Source of the DNA: Mastigamoeba balamuthi
Taxonomy: Eukaryota > Evosea > Mastigamoebida > Mastigamoebidae
Length of the DNA stretch: 64,000 nucleotides
NCBI GenBank assembly: GCA_902651635.1
Contig: CACRSC010000021.1
Span: 330,004 to 394,003 of the forward strand
Reading direction: 5' to 3'
The translations under genes and the position numbers were made by a program. Below, in pieces: positions 10,431 through 20,806 of the stretch (position 1 is its first letter; the number at the start of each line of letters is the position of its first letter). Below the pieces are notes generated by a model. The model made no database searches, was not told where the DNA came from, and saw nothing but the letters and a program-made list of their open reading frames with translations.

Positions 10431-11042
10431 AGCCGAGCAGGGACATCACGCCCTCAGTTTTGACAACAATGACCCCTTTAGACCATCGTACACAATCCAT
10501 CATGACTGCAGGATTTATGTAGTTCATGAGCTCAATGCACTGCTGGAGAACATAGATTCATTGGGCATTTCTCTTTGATCTCTCTTCCTATTGATGAAGC
10601 CCCAATGACCCCGTAGACACATCTCTGGGGGCCTGTTTCTGAGAGTTTTTCAAGAAGACAAGCAGATCGTTTCGAGGGGGGATAGGTTTCTGACTGCACT
10701 GTTGTCAAGGACATGACCCCACTCTGGGGTGTATCTGTGAGTGTGTACGATGTCCTGTGGGTGACGGATCGTTACTGTCATGTTGATGTGTGACAGTGGC
10801 CCCATAAAAGAGTCGTGATATTACTGGGCTGATGTTGTGAAGTGTTTTGGGGGCTCACTGAGATCAGAGCACAATGAAATTCTGTGTTCCTTAGCACTGC
10901 AGAAGCAACATCATTCACCTGGCGAGAGTCAATTGATCGGGAAGATCCTGACGAGGATCTCCAGGAGGATTTTCTGCTGACGTCCGTGTTCTTGCAGGAG
11001 GGGACTGAGAGGCAGGAGGGGGAGGCAGAGTTGCTCATTTTA
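10431..11042. other. Intergenic region, nothing recognised
   Basis: AT-richer sequence between the PPF relic and the 3' end of the ART-Sel1 gene. I see no repeat, RNA or coding signal in it. Confidence 0.4.
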
Positions 11043-13961
11043 TTAAGAATCATTTATGTGCTTGCTCTTCATGTCTGCTTTTTCAATCCATAGGAGCGCA
11101 CTCTCTGGATCTTTAGAAAGTCCAGTTCCACTATGATAGCAAGACCCCAGCTCTCTCTGTGCATCAGCGTTCCCGTGCTCGGCAGCCAGCCGAAACCACT
11201 TGACAGCCACAAGTGGGTTTTTTACAACACCCTTTCCCTTGAGATAGCACAAACCCAGAGCAGTTTGGGCCGAATCATTTCCCTGATCAGCTGCCTGCCG
11301 AAATCTGACAACAGCTTCGGGCTTGTTCTTTGGAACTCCGAATCCCCTCTGAAGGCAGTACCCGAGCTGAAGTTGTGCACTGGCATTTCCTTGGTTGGCA
11401 GCTGCCTGGAACATTCCAGCTGCCTGCCCAGGGTCCCGTTTGACACCAGAACCATTCATGTAGAGTAATCCAAGGGAGTATTGAGCCTCCGAAGACCCTT
11501 GATCAGCAGCCATACGGAACCACTTCAACGCCTCGCTGTAGTTCTGTGGTAGCCCAGTTCCCTTTGCAAGGCAGCATCCCAGCAAACATTGCCCAATCGC
11601 ATTGCCCTGTTGTGCAGCATTTGTGAACCACCAAACAGCCCGAGTTTCGCTCTTGGCCACACCAGTGCCATTAAGGAAGCACTTTCCCAGGCTGCATTGT
11701 GCCATGGAATCACCCTGTTCCGCAGCTAGTTGATACCATTTCGCTGCTTCGGCCTCATTCTTTGAAACACCGATCCCCTTACTGAAGCACTTCGCTAGAG
11801 CACACTGGGCATTGGCAATTCGCTGCACTGCTGCCAAGTGGAACCACCGCACAGCTTCTCGCTCATCTGCTGTGACTCCATCTCCACGAAGGAAGCACAT
11901 CCCAAGGGCGTGCTGTGCTCTGGCATATCCCTGGTCGGCTGAGAGACGGAATAGTTCTGCCGCTGCCTTTTCATTCCTTGCAACCCCAGAGCCGTTCCTG
12001 TAGCAGACACCAAGGTTGTACTGGGCCATGGCGACCCCTTGAGTTGCACCCATGGTGAGCCACTTGAGGGCCTCCGTCTCGTTCTTTGGCGTTCCAAGCC
12101 CTTTGCGGATGCAGTGCCCGAGACTTGACTGCGCAACAGCATTTCCCTGTCTTGCGGCAATAGTGAGCCATCTGACTCCTTCGGGTTCGTTCTTGGCGAC
12201 ACCGGTTCCCGTGATGTAGCAATTTCCGAGAGCCGCTTGCGAGTCTGCACTTCCCTGGTCGGCAGCCAGGTGTAGCCACTGGACCGCGTCACTTTGGCTC
12301 TTCGCAACCCCTCGCCCGTATAGGAGACAGAGGGCGAGACTATGCTGTGCAGTGGCGTGTCCTTGGCTAGCAGCGAGATGAAAAAACCTGGCGGCCATGC
12401 AATCGTTCTTTGCGACGCCAGTGCCGGAGGCATAGCAGCTCCCGAGAATGCTCTGAGAGTCTGGGCTGCCCTGCCCTGACGCGAGATTGTGGTACTGGAT
12501 CATAGCGCTGCTGTTTCCGAGTATCCTGCCGCTGAACACTCCGAGGATGCACTGGGCGAGGGGCGACACCTCTGTTCCCTGAGAAGCTGCAACGAACTGC
12601 ATGATCTCCTGCTCCACTTCGGCGAGGTCCCGTTCCCTGAGACGCTGCTCCCGCTCCTTGATGAGGGTGTCCGAGCTGCCTGAGCACAGCAACGATGGCC
12701 GCCTTTCCAGCAGCAGGCGGGTGAGCAGCACTGCGGGTGCGACGAACGCCGGGTCCATACGGAGGGCGTCCTCGTTGCACTCCCACGCTCCCACGAGGTT
12801 CCCCCTGACAGAGAGACACGCGGCCTCCATTGCCTTCCGGCAGGCCGAGGGAGGTGGGCTCGGCGCTGCGACGATGGGCTGCGAGTTCGACACCACGACG
12901 AAGAGGTGCTCTTCGTATGGGGCATTCCAGTAGGCCCCGGATTGCTGGAACTGCGCCTGCAGCGCAGCTGTCTCTGGGTGCCCGTCCTGTTCAACGTTTT
13001 CGGACACCGGGGGCTGGCCCTGGCACAGCGCTGCCCTGAGCTGTGAGGCCCCGGCTGCAGCGCTTGGCACAGGGACGGCTGGCTGCTCCCCTGCTGCAGT
13101 GGTCGCGGTATGCGTCGCCTCCAGGGAGTTCCACGAGACCGGGGGAGGCGCACCCGAGTCCACGAGGACCTGGGACATGACGAGCACGTCGAGGCTCTCG
13201 GCGAACCCGGCGGCCCTCTTCATCGCGGGCGACATGACCTCCTCGAGGAACACGGCCGTGTTGGGCAGCAGCAGCACCTCGCTCTCGCCGCGGCACATGG
13301 TGAGCCCGTCGATGGCGCGGCCCTCGCGGACGCTGACCGACATCCACGAGCCCCTCTCGCCGTCGCTGTGCCCGTTGGCGAAGTCGACCATCACGCGGCG
13401 GTCCGTCGTGCAGCTCGTGAACGTCACCCAGACGACGCGGTTGCCGGGCCTGTACTGGGGGCTCAGCCTCGTCAGGGGCTTGTCGACGCCGCGGAAGACG
13501 GTCCCGCTGAACGCGGGCAGCCTCCGCAGCCCCGCCGCCAGGTGGCAGCTGAAGTCGCGCCACGCCGCGAGCCCCTCGTGCGTGCGACCCGCGAGGGCCG
13601 CGTTGAGCGCCCGGTAGACGTTCATCTCGTCGCTCCCGCAGAGGCTCCGCGCGTCGAGCGAGTAGTACGCGATGGCGCAGGCCTCGTCGTACGTCACCCC
13701 GCGCTCGCGCATGGCGTCGGCGACGGTCTGCGTCTCGGCGACGAAGCTGTGCACGGCCATGCGGGCGTTGCATGCGAACTGCGCGGTCCACGCGGTGCCC
13801 ATCGCAGCCGCCACGGCGTCGTGGGCGCTGCTGGCGGGCACGTAGCCCTGCGGGAACAGCGCCAGCGGCAGCAGGGCCCCGCTGAGATCGTCCAGCTCGG
13901 CGCACATGCGCCCGCTGACACCGGAGGAGCTGCACATGGTTGTCTGCTCCACCCCCCGCAA
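11043..13961 (-). CDS. Mono-ADP-ribosyltransferase fused to Sel1-like repeats
   Basis: A 972-residue single frame. Residues about 40-265 form an arginine-specific mono-ADP-ribosyltransferase fold of the R-S-ExE class: the Arg in TVFRGVD (about residue 157), the Ser/Thr strand VWVTFTSCT (about 180-185), and the catalytic E-x-E in CRGESEVLLLPN (Glu 226 and 228). It would move ADP-ribose from NAD+ to a protein. After a Ser/Pro/Gln-rich linker, from about residue 460 to the end, there are about thirteen Sel1-type repeats of 36 residues, for example LGNCYITGTGVAKNEPEGVR and LGKCFLNGTGVAKSETRAV, an alpha/alpha solenoid for protein binding. The likely logic is a catalytic head with a substrate- or partner-binding tail. 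No signal peptide is seen, so it is probably cytosolic. A start at Met 9 is equally possible. Confidence 0.85.
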   Translation of the reverse strand: MRGVEQTTMCSSSGVSGRMCAELDDLSGALLPLALFPQGYVPASSAHDAVAAAMGTAWTAQFACNARMAVHSFVAETQTVADAMRERGVTYDEACAIAYYSLDARSLCGSDEMNVYRALNAALAGRTHEGLAAWRDFSCHLAAGLRRLPAFSGTVFRGVDKPLTRLSPQYRPGNRVVWVTFTSCTTDRRVMVDFANGHSDGERGSWMSVSVREGRAIDGLTMCRGESEVLLLPNTAVFLEEVMSPAMKRAAGFAESLDVLVMSQVLVDSGAPPPVSWNSLEATHTATTAAGEQPAVPVPSAAAGASQLRAALCQGQPPVSENVEQDGHPETAALQAQFQQSGAYWNAPYEEHLFVVVSNSQPIVAAPSPPPSACRKAMEAACLSVRGNLVGAWECNEDALRMDPAFVAPAVLLTRLLLERRPSLLCSGSSDTLIKEREQRLRERDLAEVEQEIMQFVAASQGTEVSPLAQCILGVFSGRILGNSSAMIQYHNLASGQGSPDSQSILGSCYASGTGVAKNDCMAARFFHLAASQGHATAQHSLALCLLYGRGVAKSQSDAVQWLHLAADQGSADSQAALGNCYITGTGVAKNEPEGVRWLTIAARQGNAVAQSSLGHCIRKGLGTPKNETEALKWLTMGATQGVAMAQYNLGVCYRNGSGVARNEKAAAELFRLSADQGYARAQHALGMCFLRGDGVTADEREAVRWFHLAAVQRIANAQCALAKCFSKGIGVSKNEAEAAKWYQLAAEQGDSMAQCSLGKCFLNGTGVAKSETRAVWWFTNAAQQGNAIGQCLLGCCLAKGTGLPQNYSEALKWFRMAADQGSSEAQYSLGLLYMNGSGVKRDPGQAAGMFQAAANQGNASAQLQLGYCLQRGFGVPKNKPEAVVRFRQAADQGNDSAQTALGLCYLKGKGVVKNPLVAVKWFRLAAEHGNADAQRELGSCYHSGTGLSKDPESALLWIEKADMKSKHINDS

Positions 13962-14348
13962 GCAGCAGTATTTTTAGACGAGTGACGTGGGGCCGCTATT
14001 TCTGGAAGCGATCTCTCTCAGAGCACCTCACCGATATCGTGATTCTATTCTCGTGCGCTCAAAAACATCCTCGGCGGCTCTCAGAAAAGCCACCGTGTCC
14101 CGTCCGTTTTCAGGGGGAAATCAACGCATTCGTGCCCTGTGTTCCGTTTTTTGGACGCGGCTGCCAGGAAACCCCCGGCAAAATCGATAAAAGGCGTTGG
14201 GCGCGACTGCGAGCGTCAGGGCAGTCGGAACAGAAGTCCGGTCCGGCAGCAGCGCTGCTGGGCGGCGTCTCTGTTGGGGCCGGCACACCGGATTACCAGA
14301 TTGCCGGGAGGGAACTGAGAGGGGCAGGCAGCACAACAAAAAGTGGCC
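13962..14348. other. Intergenic region upstream of the ART-Sel1 gene
   Basis: Holds the promoter of the ART-Sel1 gene and the 3' flank of the Vps55 gene. No regulatory motif can be assigned. Confidence 0.35.
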
Positions 14349-15061
14349 TCAGACGTAGCCGTCGTCCCTCTGGCGGAACACGTGCAGGTAGACGAGCACC
14401 GTGCCGTAGAGTATGAACCCCCCGAAGAGGCTCAGGAAGAACGCCATCAGGTTGATCTGCCCAGATACAAGATATCAGGGGTAAATATCTGGCTGCGGAA
14501 TATCAACTGATATTCGAGGGGTCCTACCGCGTGGTAGTGGAGGAGGATCGAGGGCACTGCGAGGCCGCCGACGATGAAGAAGCCCGTCAGGAAGTTGCCC
14601 GAGTTCTTCCACCCGCGGTTGCCGTTGCCCATGAGGTCGTCGCGGTTGCACGCGCCGCAGATCATGTTGGGCATCGGCGCCAGGAAGTACGCCACCACTG
14701 CGGGTGGTGAAGATCCCGGAATCAGCCGAGTTGATTTCCCGCGATCGCGTCCCCAGATTTTTGTTTTGATTTGTTTCCGGAATCTGCGGGCGGGGTGGGC
14801 AGCTGGCCGGTCAACAAACGCACGGGTGAAGAAGGGCCACCACACGCCGGGTATGGCGCAGGCCAGGATGTTCAGCAGCAGCCCCACGGCTGCGAAGAAC
14901 GCGAGCGTGATGGTCCTGCCCCGGCGGTCAGGAGGGCAGGGGAGGAGGAGGAGGAGGCAGCGCACACTGCGGCGCAGCAGGGGGGGGAATGGGGTTAGTT
15001 GGTGGCGCTCGAGGGTCGCGGGGAGGAGTGCCGGCGCACCGACGACTTCCTTGGTGGGCAT
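14349..15061 (-). CDS. Vps55/LEPROT-family endosomal membrane protein
   Basis: A small four-helix membrane protein of late endosomes that, with Vps68 in yeast, acts in endosome-to-vacuole sorting. Conserved exons: LAFFAAVGLLLNILACAIPG with WWPFF (starting near 14915), then VAYFLAPMPNMICGAC with NRGWKNSGNFLTGFF and VGGLAVPSILLHYHA, then the last exon INLMAFFLSLFGGFILYGTV ending YLHVFRQRDDGYV (stop at 14349-14351). This order and the helix lengths match LEPROT/Vps55. The introns contain AT-rich words such as GATATCAG and GATTCCGGGATC. The extreme N-terminus is uncertain: the Met at 15061 is the nearest, but a GT donor after it does not give the phase needed for the next exon, so a tiny upstream exon may have been missed. 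Divergently arranged with the LIM gene. Confidence 0.85.
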
Positions 15062-15290
15062 CTGCTAGGCGAGAAGCGTCGGAACGCGGCGGAGACTCGG
15101 TGGGGGCGGACGGACGCGCAAGAAGAAGAAATTGGTTCTCTGATTTTTGCGGGCGGGTTGGATCCGAAGAGAGAAGATACCAGTATCTGCGCGCGGGCAT
15201 GTGACGTTGACTCTGTGACGAACGAGATTAACCGTCCTTTAACAACCCATTTTTTCTCTGTCAAAGGCACACTCGCCACCCCCCTCACAA

Positions 15291-16927
15291 ATGCTGGTGC
15301 GCCCGCCCCCGCTCGCAGACGCCCGCCACGCGCTGCGCTCCCCCCCCCCGCGCCGCCAGCGTCGCTGCGGTGGCCCCGCTGGGGCGAATGCGCGCTGCTC
15401 CATCGGAATTAAATTCGAATTTGCGAAGTGAACTCACAACCGCCGGATACCAATCTCTCTGCTCCCCTACGCCGCACTCCAGTACAAGGTCAAGGGATTC
15501 CTGGGCACGCAGGTCAAGAGCGTCGAGGTCGAGCGCGCGGCGACGCTCGTCGACGTGAAGACGCGGCTCGAGGCCAAGTTCGGGGTGCCGCTGTCGCTGG
15601 CGTACCGCCACAGCAACGGGCAGATACTCGCCCTCAGCGCCGAGTCGGTCTACGAGTCGGCCCTCAAGGACGCCAGCGCCTCCAACGCCCAGTTCCTGCG
15701 CCTCGAGGTCACCTCCTCGCGCCCGCTGCCCGGCGCCTCGTCCGCGGCCGCCGCTGCCGCCCCGCGCGCGGCGCCCGCGTCGTCGTCGTCGTCGTCGGCG
15801 GCGGCCGCGCGCCCCTCGTCGAGCGCAGGCGGCGTCGCGTTCTGCTCGGTCTGCGGCCTGAAGCTCGTCCCCAGCTCGCGCTTCTGCAGCGGCTGCGGCA
15901 CCCCCGCGCCCCGTAGTGGTACGCCCCGGCCCCCGGCGCCCCCGCCGCGCGCCCGTCGTTGTTTCTTTCAAAGAGTGTTTTCAGCTGCGGCGCCCCCACA
16001 CACTCGTCGGTACTAATTTTGTGCCCCCCGCGCTGTGCCCCGCGTCTCTCTCTCCCCCGCTTCAGTCTAAACGCTTGGCCGTGGTGGGGATTGGTGGGGG
16101 AGCGCGCGCGCGGCCCTCGCGGGTGACGGCTCAAGGCCGGAGATGGTTCCTCTCAGGCAACGCAGGAAATACAGCCGGCGGTCCCTCCCCCTCCTTTGTG
16201 TGTTCACACCTGCCTGCACTGACCCTTTGGCTGACTGACTGTACTGACTGCTGGGGGGCGGACTGGGGGGCTCTGTGGGGGGAGTGGTGTTTATGTTCTT
16301 TTTTTCGCGATCCGACGGCCGATTTCAAAATACCCGAAAAGACCGTTAGTTATTTTTTATAAAACCAAAAAACGGAGGCGCATCTGAAACTGAAAACGCT
16401 AACTGAAATGCGCACATGCACCCCTGTTGACGCCGTTGGGTGCACCTTTTTGCCACCTCGCAGACGCGGCGGCAGCAGCGCCCTCGTCGCCGTCGGGCCC
16501 GACAGCAGCGGCAGCGCCCGCCGCCCAGCCCGCGGCCCACTCGCCCTCGTCGTCGTCGTCGTCGTCTGCAGCAGCGGCGGCTGCGGCGCCGGACACGTGC
16601 CCCGGGTGCGGGCAGCCGGTGAGCGGGAGCGTGATCAAGGCGCTGGACAGGTCGTGGCACCAGCACTGCTTCGTGTGCCACGGGTGCCACCAGGCGCTGT
16701 CGGGCTCGTTCATGGCCGAGGGCGGCCACCCCTACTGCCAGAAGTGCTACGGCGAGCTCGTCGCGGCCAAGTGCGCCAAGTGCGGCAGGCCCATCACGGG
16801 CGGGTACGTCGAGGCCAACGGCAGCCAGTACCACTCCGAGTGCTTCGTGTGCACGGGGTGCGGCAGCCAGTTTGACGGCGGCTACATGCTCAAGAACGGC
16901 CAGCCCTACTGCCGCAACTGCGCCTGA
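15291..16927 (+). CDS. PB1-like domain, zinc ribbon and two LIM domains
   Basis: An adaptor-type protein. Proposed exons are 15291-15296, 15483-15912 and 16464-16927. The first exon would be only ATG CTG, ended by the common donor GTGCGC; joined to TACAAGG it begins M-L-Y-K-V-K-G-F-L-G, which suits a PB1/ubiquitin-like start. The PB1-like part (about 80 residues) has a conserved basic start but HSNGQ in place of the acidic cluster. An Ala/Ser linker follows, then a zinc ribbon CSVCGLKL with FCSGCG. After a 551-nt intron (phases agree) come another Ala/Ser/Pro linker and two LIM domains: CPGCGQPV with the second-finger HCFVCHGC, and CAKCGRPI with ECFVCTGC, ending CRNCA. LIM domains bind proteins in cytoskeletal or signalling complexes. 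The tiny first exon is inference. Confidence 0.78.
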
Positions 16928-17630
16928 GCGACGGGTGTCGCGTGCGGGGAGGGTCGGGGGGCAGTGGGTCCGGTGCTCGCTTTATGACTTCGAGTTCCTG
17001 TGCCTCGTGCGGCTTGGGAGGGCCCGCTGCTTCTGCAGTGGGCCCTGTCTGCAAGGGCAGACCATTCGGAAACAATGCTACCAATCATCCGCTTTTGGCT
17101 GACTCAGTCTGGCAGCAGCCTCTCCAACGCCGGCCAACCGATTGCGGGGGCACAGTGCGGCGGGTCTTGGGTCGCTTGTCCTGGAGCACGGTGCTCTCCG
17201 AACTCAGCAGCGCCCCGTGTTGGTGTGCAGCAGAAGACACCACTTGGCTTCGTAACTCAGTCACTCGCCCCTTGTCTCAATTCTTTCCCCCAGCTTTGCA
17301 GAGGGGGCCTCAGCCTTCAACAATCGGCTGGTGAAAAGACAAGCCGACCTCGCAGGGAATGGCAATGTACCCTTTTTTCGAAATGGACCATGTCCGCGAC
17401 CCATTGTGTCACGTTCCTGGAATGGTTTTGCGACTCGCATTTCATTCGGATAGGGTGATCCCCGAATGAGGGCTCACCTTCTTTAGGGTACTTCACCCTA
17501 GTACCACTGCTAGCACGTGCCCCATCCTGTGGCCGTTCTCGCGGACCCCGGTTAGGGGGTAGATAACTGAAAAGATCTTTTTTAAAAATCTTCTTCTCAG
17601 AAAGATTCTTTAGGGTGGCGGCGCGAAGCC
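16928..17630. other. Intergenic region
   Basis: About 700 bases between the LIM gene and CR gene 1, mixed composition, AT-rich in the last 100 bases before the next start (TTTTTTAAAAATC). No coding content recognised. The promoter of CR gene 1 is presumably here. Confidence 0.35.
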
Positions 17631-20316
17631 ATGTCTGAGCCGAATCCGGTAAACACAGACGCCGTCCGATGTGTGGCGCTCTCTGAACCTCTGTCGCCCG
17701 CCAGCTTGTGGGTGCTCTGCACGAGCTCGCCGACCTCTTGGACGTGGCCGAGGGCTCGAGGCTGATCGGGCTGGACGACACCATCGCCAGCGACAAGAAG
17801 CTCAGCTACCGTGCTCTCCGCGCCAAGCGCACAGCCGAGAACGCCGCCGCTCTCCTGGTCCGCGGGGCACCGCTCGTTGCCCCCACCAGCGCGGTCGGTG
17901 GCTGATCCCCCCCCCCCCCGGTGCAGTCGGAGGCGGAGCAGCTGAAGAAGCGGTTGCTGCACCGCAAGGTCAGGGAGATGTTCAGCGGACGCCCGGAGCT
18001 CGTGGCCGTGGACTGCGCTCTCGCTCGCCCGCTGGACAGCACGGCAGTCGAGGGGCTCGAGGGGGCGGTGACGCACGAGGGCGTGCTCACGGTGCTGCGC
18101 ATCCCCGTCGCTGCCGCTGCCACGAGGAACAAGGCGAGGCACAACAGCCCCAACCTGGACACGAGGTTCCCGCTGCTGGAGAGGGACGAGGCGGCACTGG
18201 ACCTGGCAGAGACGCTCCTGCTCCCGATCGGGGACGAGCTGACGCCGGTGCTCGACCAGTCGTTTGGGGCGGGCAAGACGTCGCTGTGCTACCGCTTCCG
18301 GGAGATCCTCGTGCAGCTGGTCGCCAACGAGGGCAACCACCGCGCAGCGGTCCTCAAGGCGCACCCGCGGCTGGAGAGCCTGCTGGGGGCGACGTACATC
18401 TGGGTGCAGATGAGTGAGACCCCGTTCGCCAGAGAGATGAGAGAGAGGGACTACGTCAAGATCTTCACGCAGGTGTTCTACCAGAAGCTCGTCCTGTCGC
18501 TGGGCCTCCGTGCCGAGCCGCTGGGCGAGTTTGACACAATCACCGCGGCAGTGACTTACCTGGCCAGCCTCATCCCCGAGGACGTGCTGTTTTTGTGGCA
18601 CATCGACGACGTGCAGGTGGTACACGCCGCCAGTGGCGACGTACGGGCTGCCCCCCCCCCTTCCCCTTTCTGCCTTTCCAACGCAAAGCTCCGCCTTCCC
18701 TCCTCTCTTGTCGCAGCCCGTCGGTCTGTACTACTTGTGGCATTTTGTTCACCAGCTGTGCACGGTGCAAACTCGCCATTTCTACGTCCTGAGCGGCAGG
18801 TCGCGCTTCCTCCATAAGATAGGAAGGGACCATCTCCCGTTCGACTTGAGGCCCGACTCGTACGACACGCCGATTGCACTCCGGGTGGTTTGCACCGATG
18901 ACTCAAAAGAGTCGGTATCATTTGGCTTCGCAGTGCGTTGTCGCCGCGCAATGTGAGGGTCATCAAGGCCCTGCCCCTGTCGAGCAACGCCATCAAGGAG
19001 TTTTTCTCTGGACGCTACGCCGCTCACCTGTGCAAGGATCTGGCAGTTGCCGACGTGTACAGGAGCCTCACCGGTGGTGTGTGCCGTATTCTCGACTTCC
19101 TCTACCAGGAGCTCTCCAAGCTGCCGTGCTTTGCTCTTCCAAAGGATGCTCCCTCACTCGCTTTCTGTCAGATTGCAGGCAGAACAGCTCGACGCCCAAA
19201 GGATGTATCAGATCCTGACAAGCGAGGCTATCAAGGGCGCAGTCTTTGGCAGGTGCCAGGAGATGATCACTTGGGTGCGCTTCCTCTCGTCGCGCTCGCT
19301 CCCGCCGAGCCATTCTGAGCTGTGTCCCAGGCTCCGCAAGAAGGGTGCTTGGCCAACGTGCTGCTGGACATTGCATGGGCGCAGCTCCCCGTCGACTTTG
19401 ACAACACGGTCCTCGATCGCGAGCCTCTGGCGGATGCAGTCCCTCGGCTCGGCATCTACGTGAACGACTATCGCCCCGCTGACCCGGACGCGATGGTGGT
19501 CGATGGTCAACGGCGCATGGTCACGCTCTGCGTGCCCGGGTACACGATCATGCGTTCCTTTGGCACGCGCTCGCTGTCCTCCATCGCAGCGTGGCCCTCG
19601 CCAGGTGACCGCCTCGAATGCGCTGGCTTGCGTATCCTGGTCTCGCGATCGATCTGGGTGCCCGATGCCCGGTGTTGGGATGACTACGGCCTGGGGTCTC
19701 TTGACAGGGGGGGCGTGCCCTTCGCCCCGCTCAGCCCGTCACGTCTGGGAATGCTCCCAGGGTTCTCGAAAAGCGTGAGCATGGAGTCGGACGCGTCAGC
19801 GAAGCACTTCATGGCAATGGTCCACTCGAACCAGAAGCCTCAAATCACGCAGGTCCTTCAATCACCGCTAGCCCTTACCAATCTCATCTCCGAGTGCTCT
19901 GCGCACAGGTAAACCCCTCGAGCAGACCTATTGTGTACGCGATGATGATGCCTGGGTGGATGTACATCTTCCCGCCTCGCTCGAGCAGCAGCGACTTCGG
20001 AATCTGTACCGCAGAGAGGGTCTCTGTCCACATACAGTACAAGAACGAAGCCGCGGGCCTCACGGATGCGAAGGTGAGGGACGAAGCAGCAAAGGTCGCA
20101 GTTGACGGCATCAGAGTGTACTTCGTCATCGTCTGCACTGGTCCCTCGAAGGTCACGTTCCCCGACGGCACTGCTATTATACCGAACGTCCTGGTCTACA
20201 TCGTCTCAAGGACAGACGATCTTGTCCAGCGCTTCATTGGCATCAACACGGTCACTGAGATAGGGTCCAGCACTCTACTCGCTGAGGCCCGTAGAGTGAT
20301 TGACAGTGCCCACTGA
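17631..20316 (+). CDS. CR-type (Crinkler/RHS) P-loop NTPase with nuclease-like C-terminus, CR 1
   Basis: Exons by eye: 17631-17648, 17705-17893, 17927-18616, 18717-18859, 18934-19125, 19172-19274, 19331-19852 and 19909-20316; all phases agree, so the gene reads as intact. The N-terminal part is a short helical header (LVGALHELADLLDVAEGSRL). A STAND-like P-loop NTPase follows with a Walker A-like FGAGKTSLCYRF and a Walker B-like DVLFLWHIDDVQ. It continues through ANVLLDIAWAQLPVDFDNTV to a C-terminal restriction-endonuclease-like region with MPGWMYIFPP, SSSDFGI and VSVHIQYKN; Asp and Q-x-K are the expected active-site pattern of the PD-(D/E)xK fold. CR proteins (Crinklers of oomycetes and fungi, RHS of trypanosomes) are established as NTPase-nuclease effectors or transposon-related factors. 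Whether this one is secreted, nuclear or tied to mobile DNA is unknown. Confidence 0.72.
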
Positions 20317-20806
20317 GCAGTGGCACCACACCCTCTCAGTCAAAAACCGTTGGGAACGAGCAGCTGTGCCTGCCAAATAGTGCTATAATGAATGAACTGA
20401 CATCGGATGTTGTGACATCTATCTCTGTTGTGCACGGTTCCATTGGGCGGCTGGCTGTACGCCCACATGGGCTCCACGAGATGTACGACCTGGTGAAGAA
20501 AATCCTTGTAATTTAGAATTGGATCAGGTGATTTCATGCAGCGAGGAAACCAGGGCAGAACCGTCTTGCTTGCAGCTTCGTGGTCCTTGGTGGCCCTTGG
20601 CTCTCGATGTTGCGGCAGATACACAGAATATAGAGACAGCACTAGCCCCGGGCATTCTGTAGTTGAATCAGACAGGGGCTGGGGGACACGGACCAGAAAT
20701 CAACAGGTGGTGCGTACTGTTGCAGATTATGTGCCAGATTCAAGGGCTGCGGGATATTTTCGATTGCGTCAGAAGAATCGGCTACTGAAGAGGAGAGGCG
20801 CACAGG
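20317..20806. other. Intergenic region
   Basis: About 490 bases before DPH5. The region is lower in GC than its neighbours and has short scattered frames on both strands without recognisable content. Confidence 0.35.

Noticed and set aside
19341-19350. An apparent one-base frameshift in CR 1 near LRKKG
   Set aside because: A 56-nt intron (19,275-19,330, donor GTGCGC) explains the change of frame without any indel.
19909-19925. A 17-nt intron in CR 1 bridging CACAG and ACCTATTG
   Set aside because: A normal 56-nt intron (19,853-19,908) joins the frames with canonical sites and correct phase.
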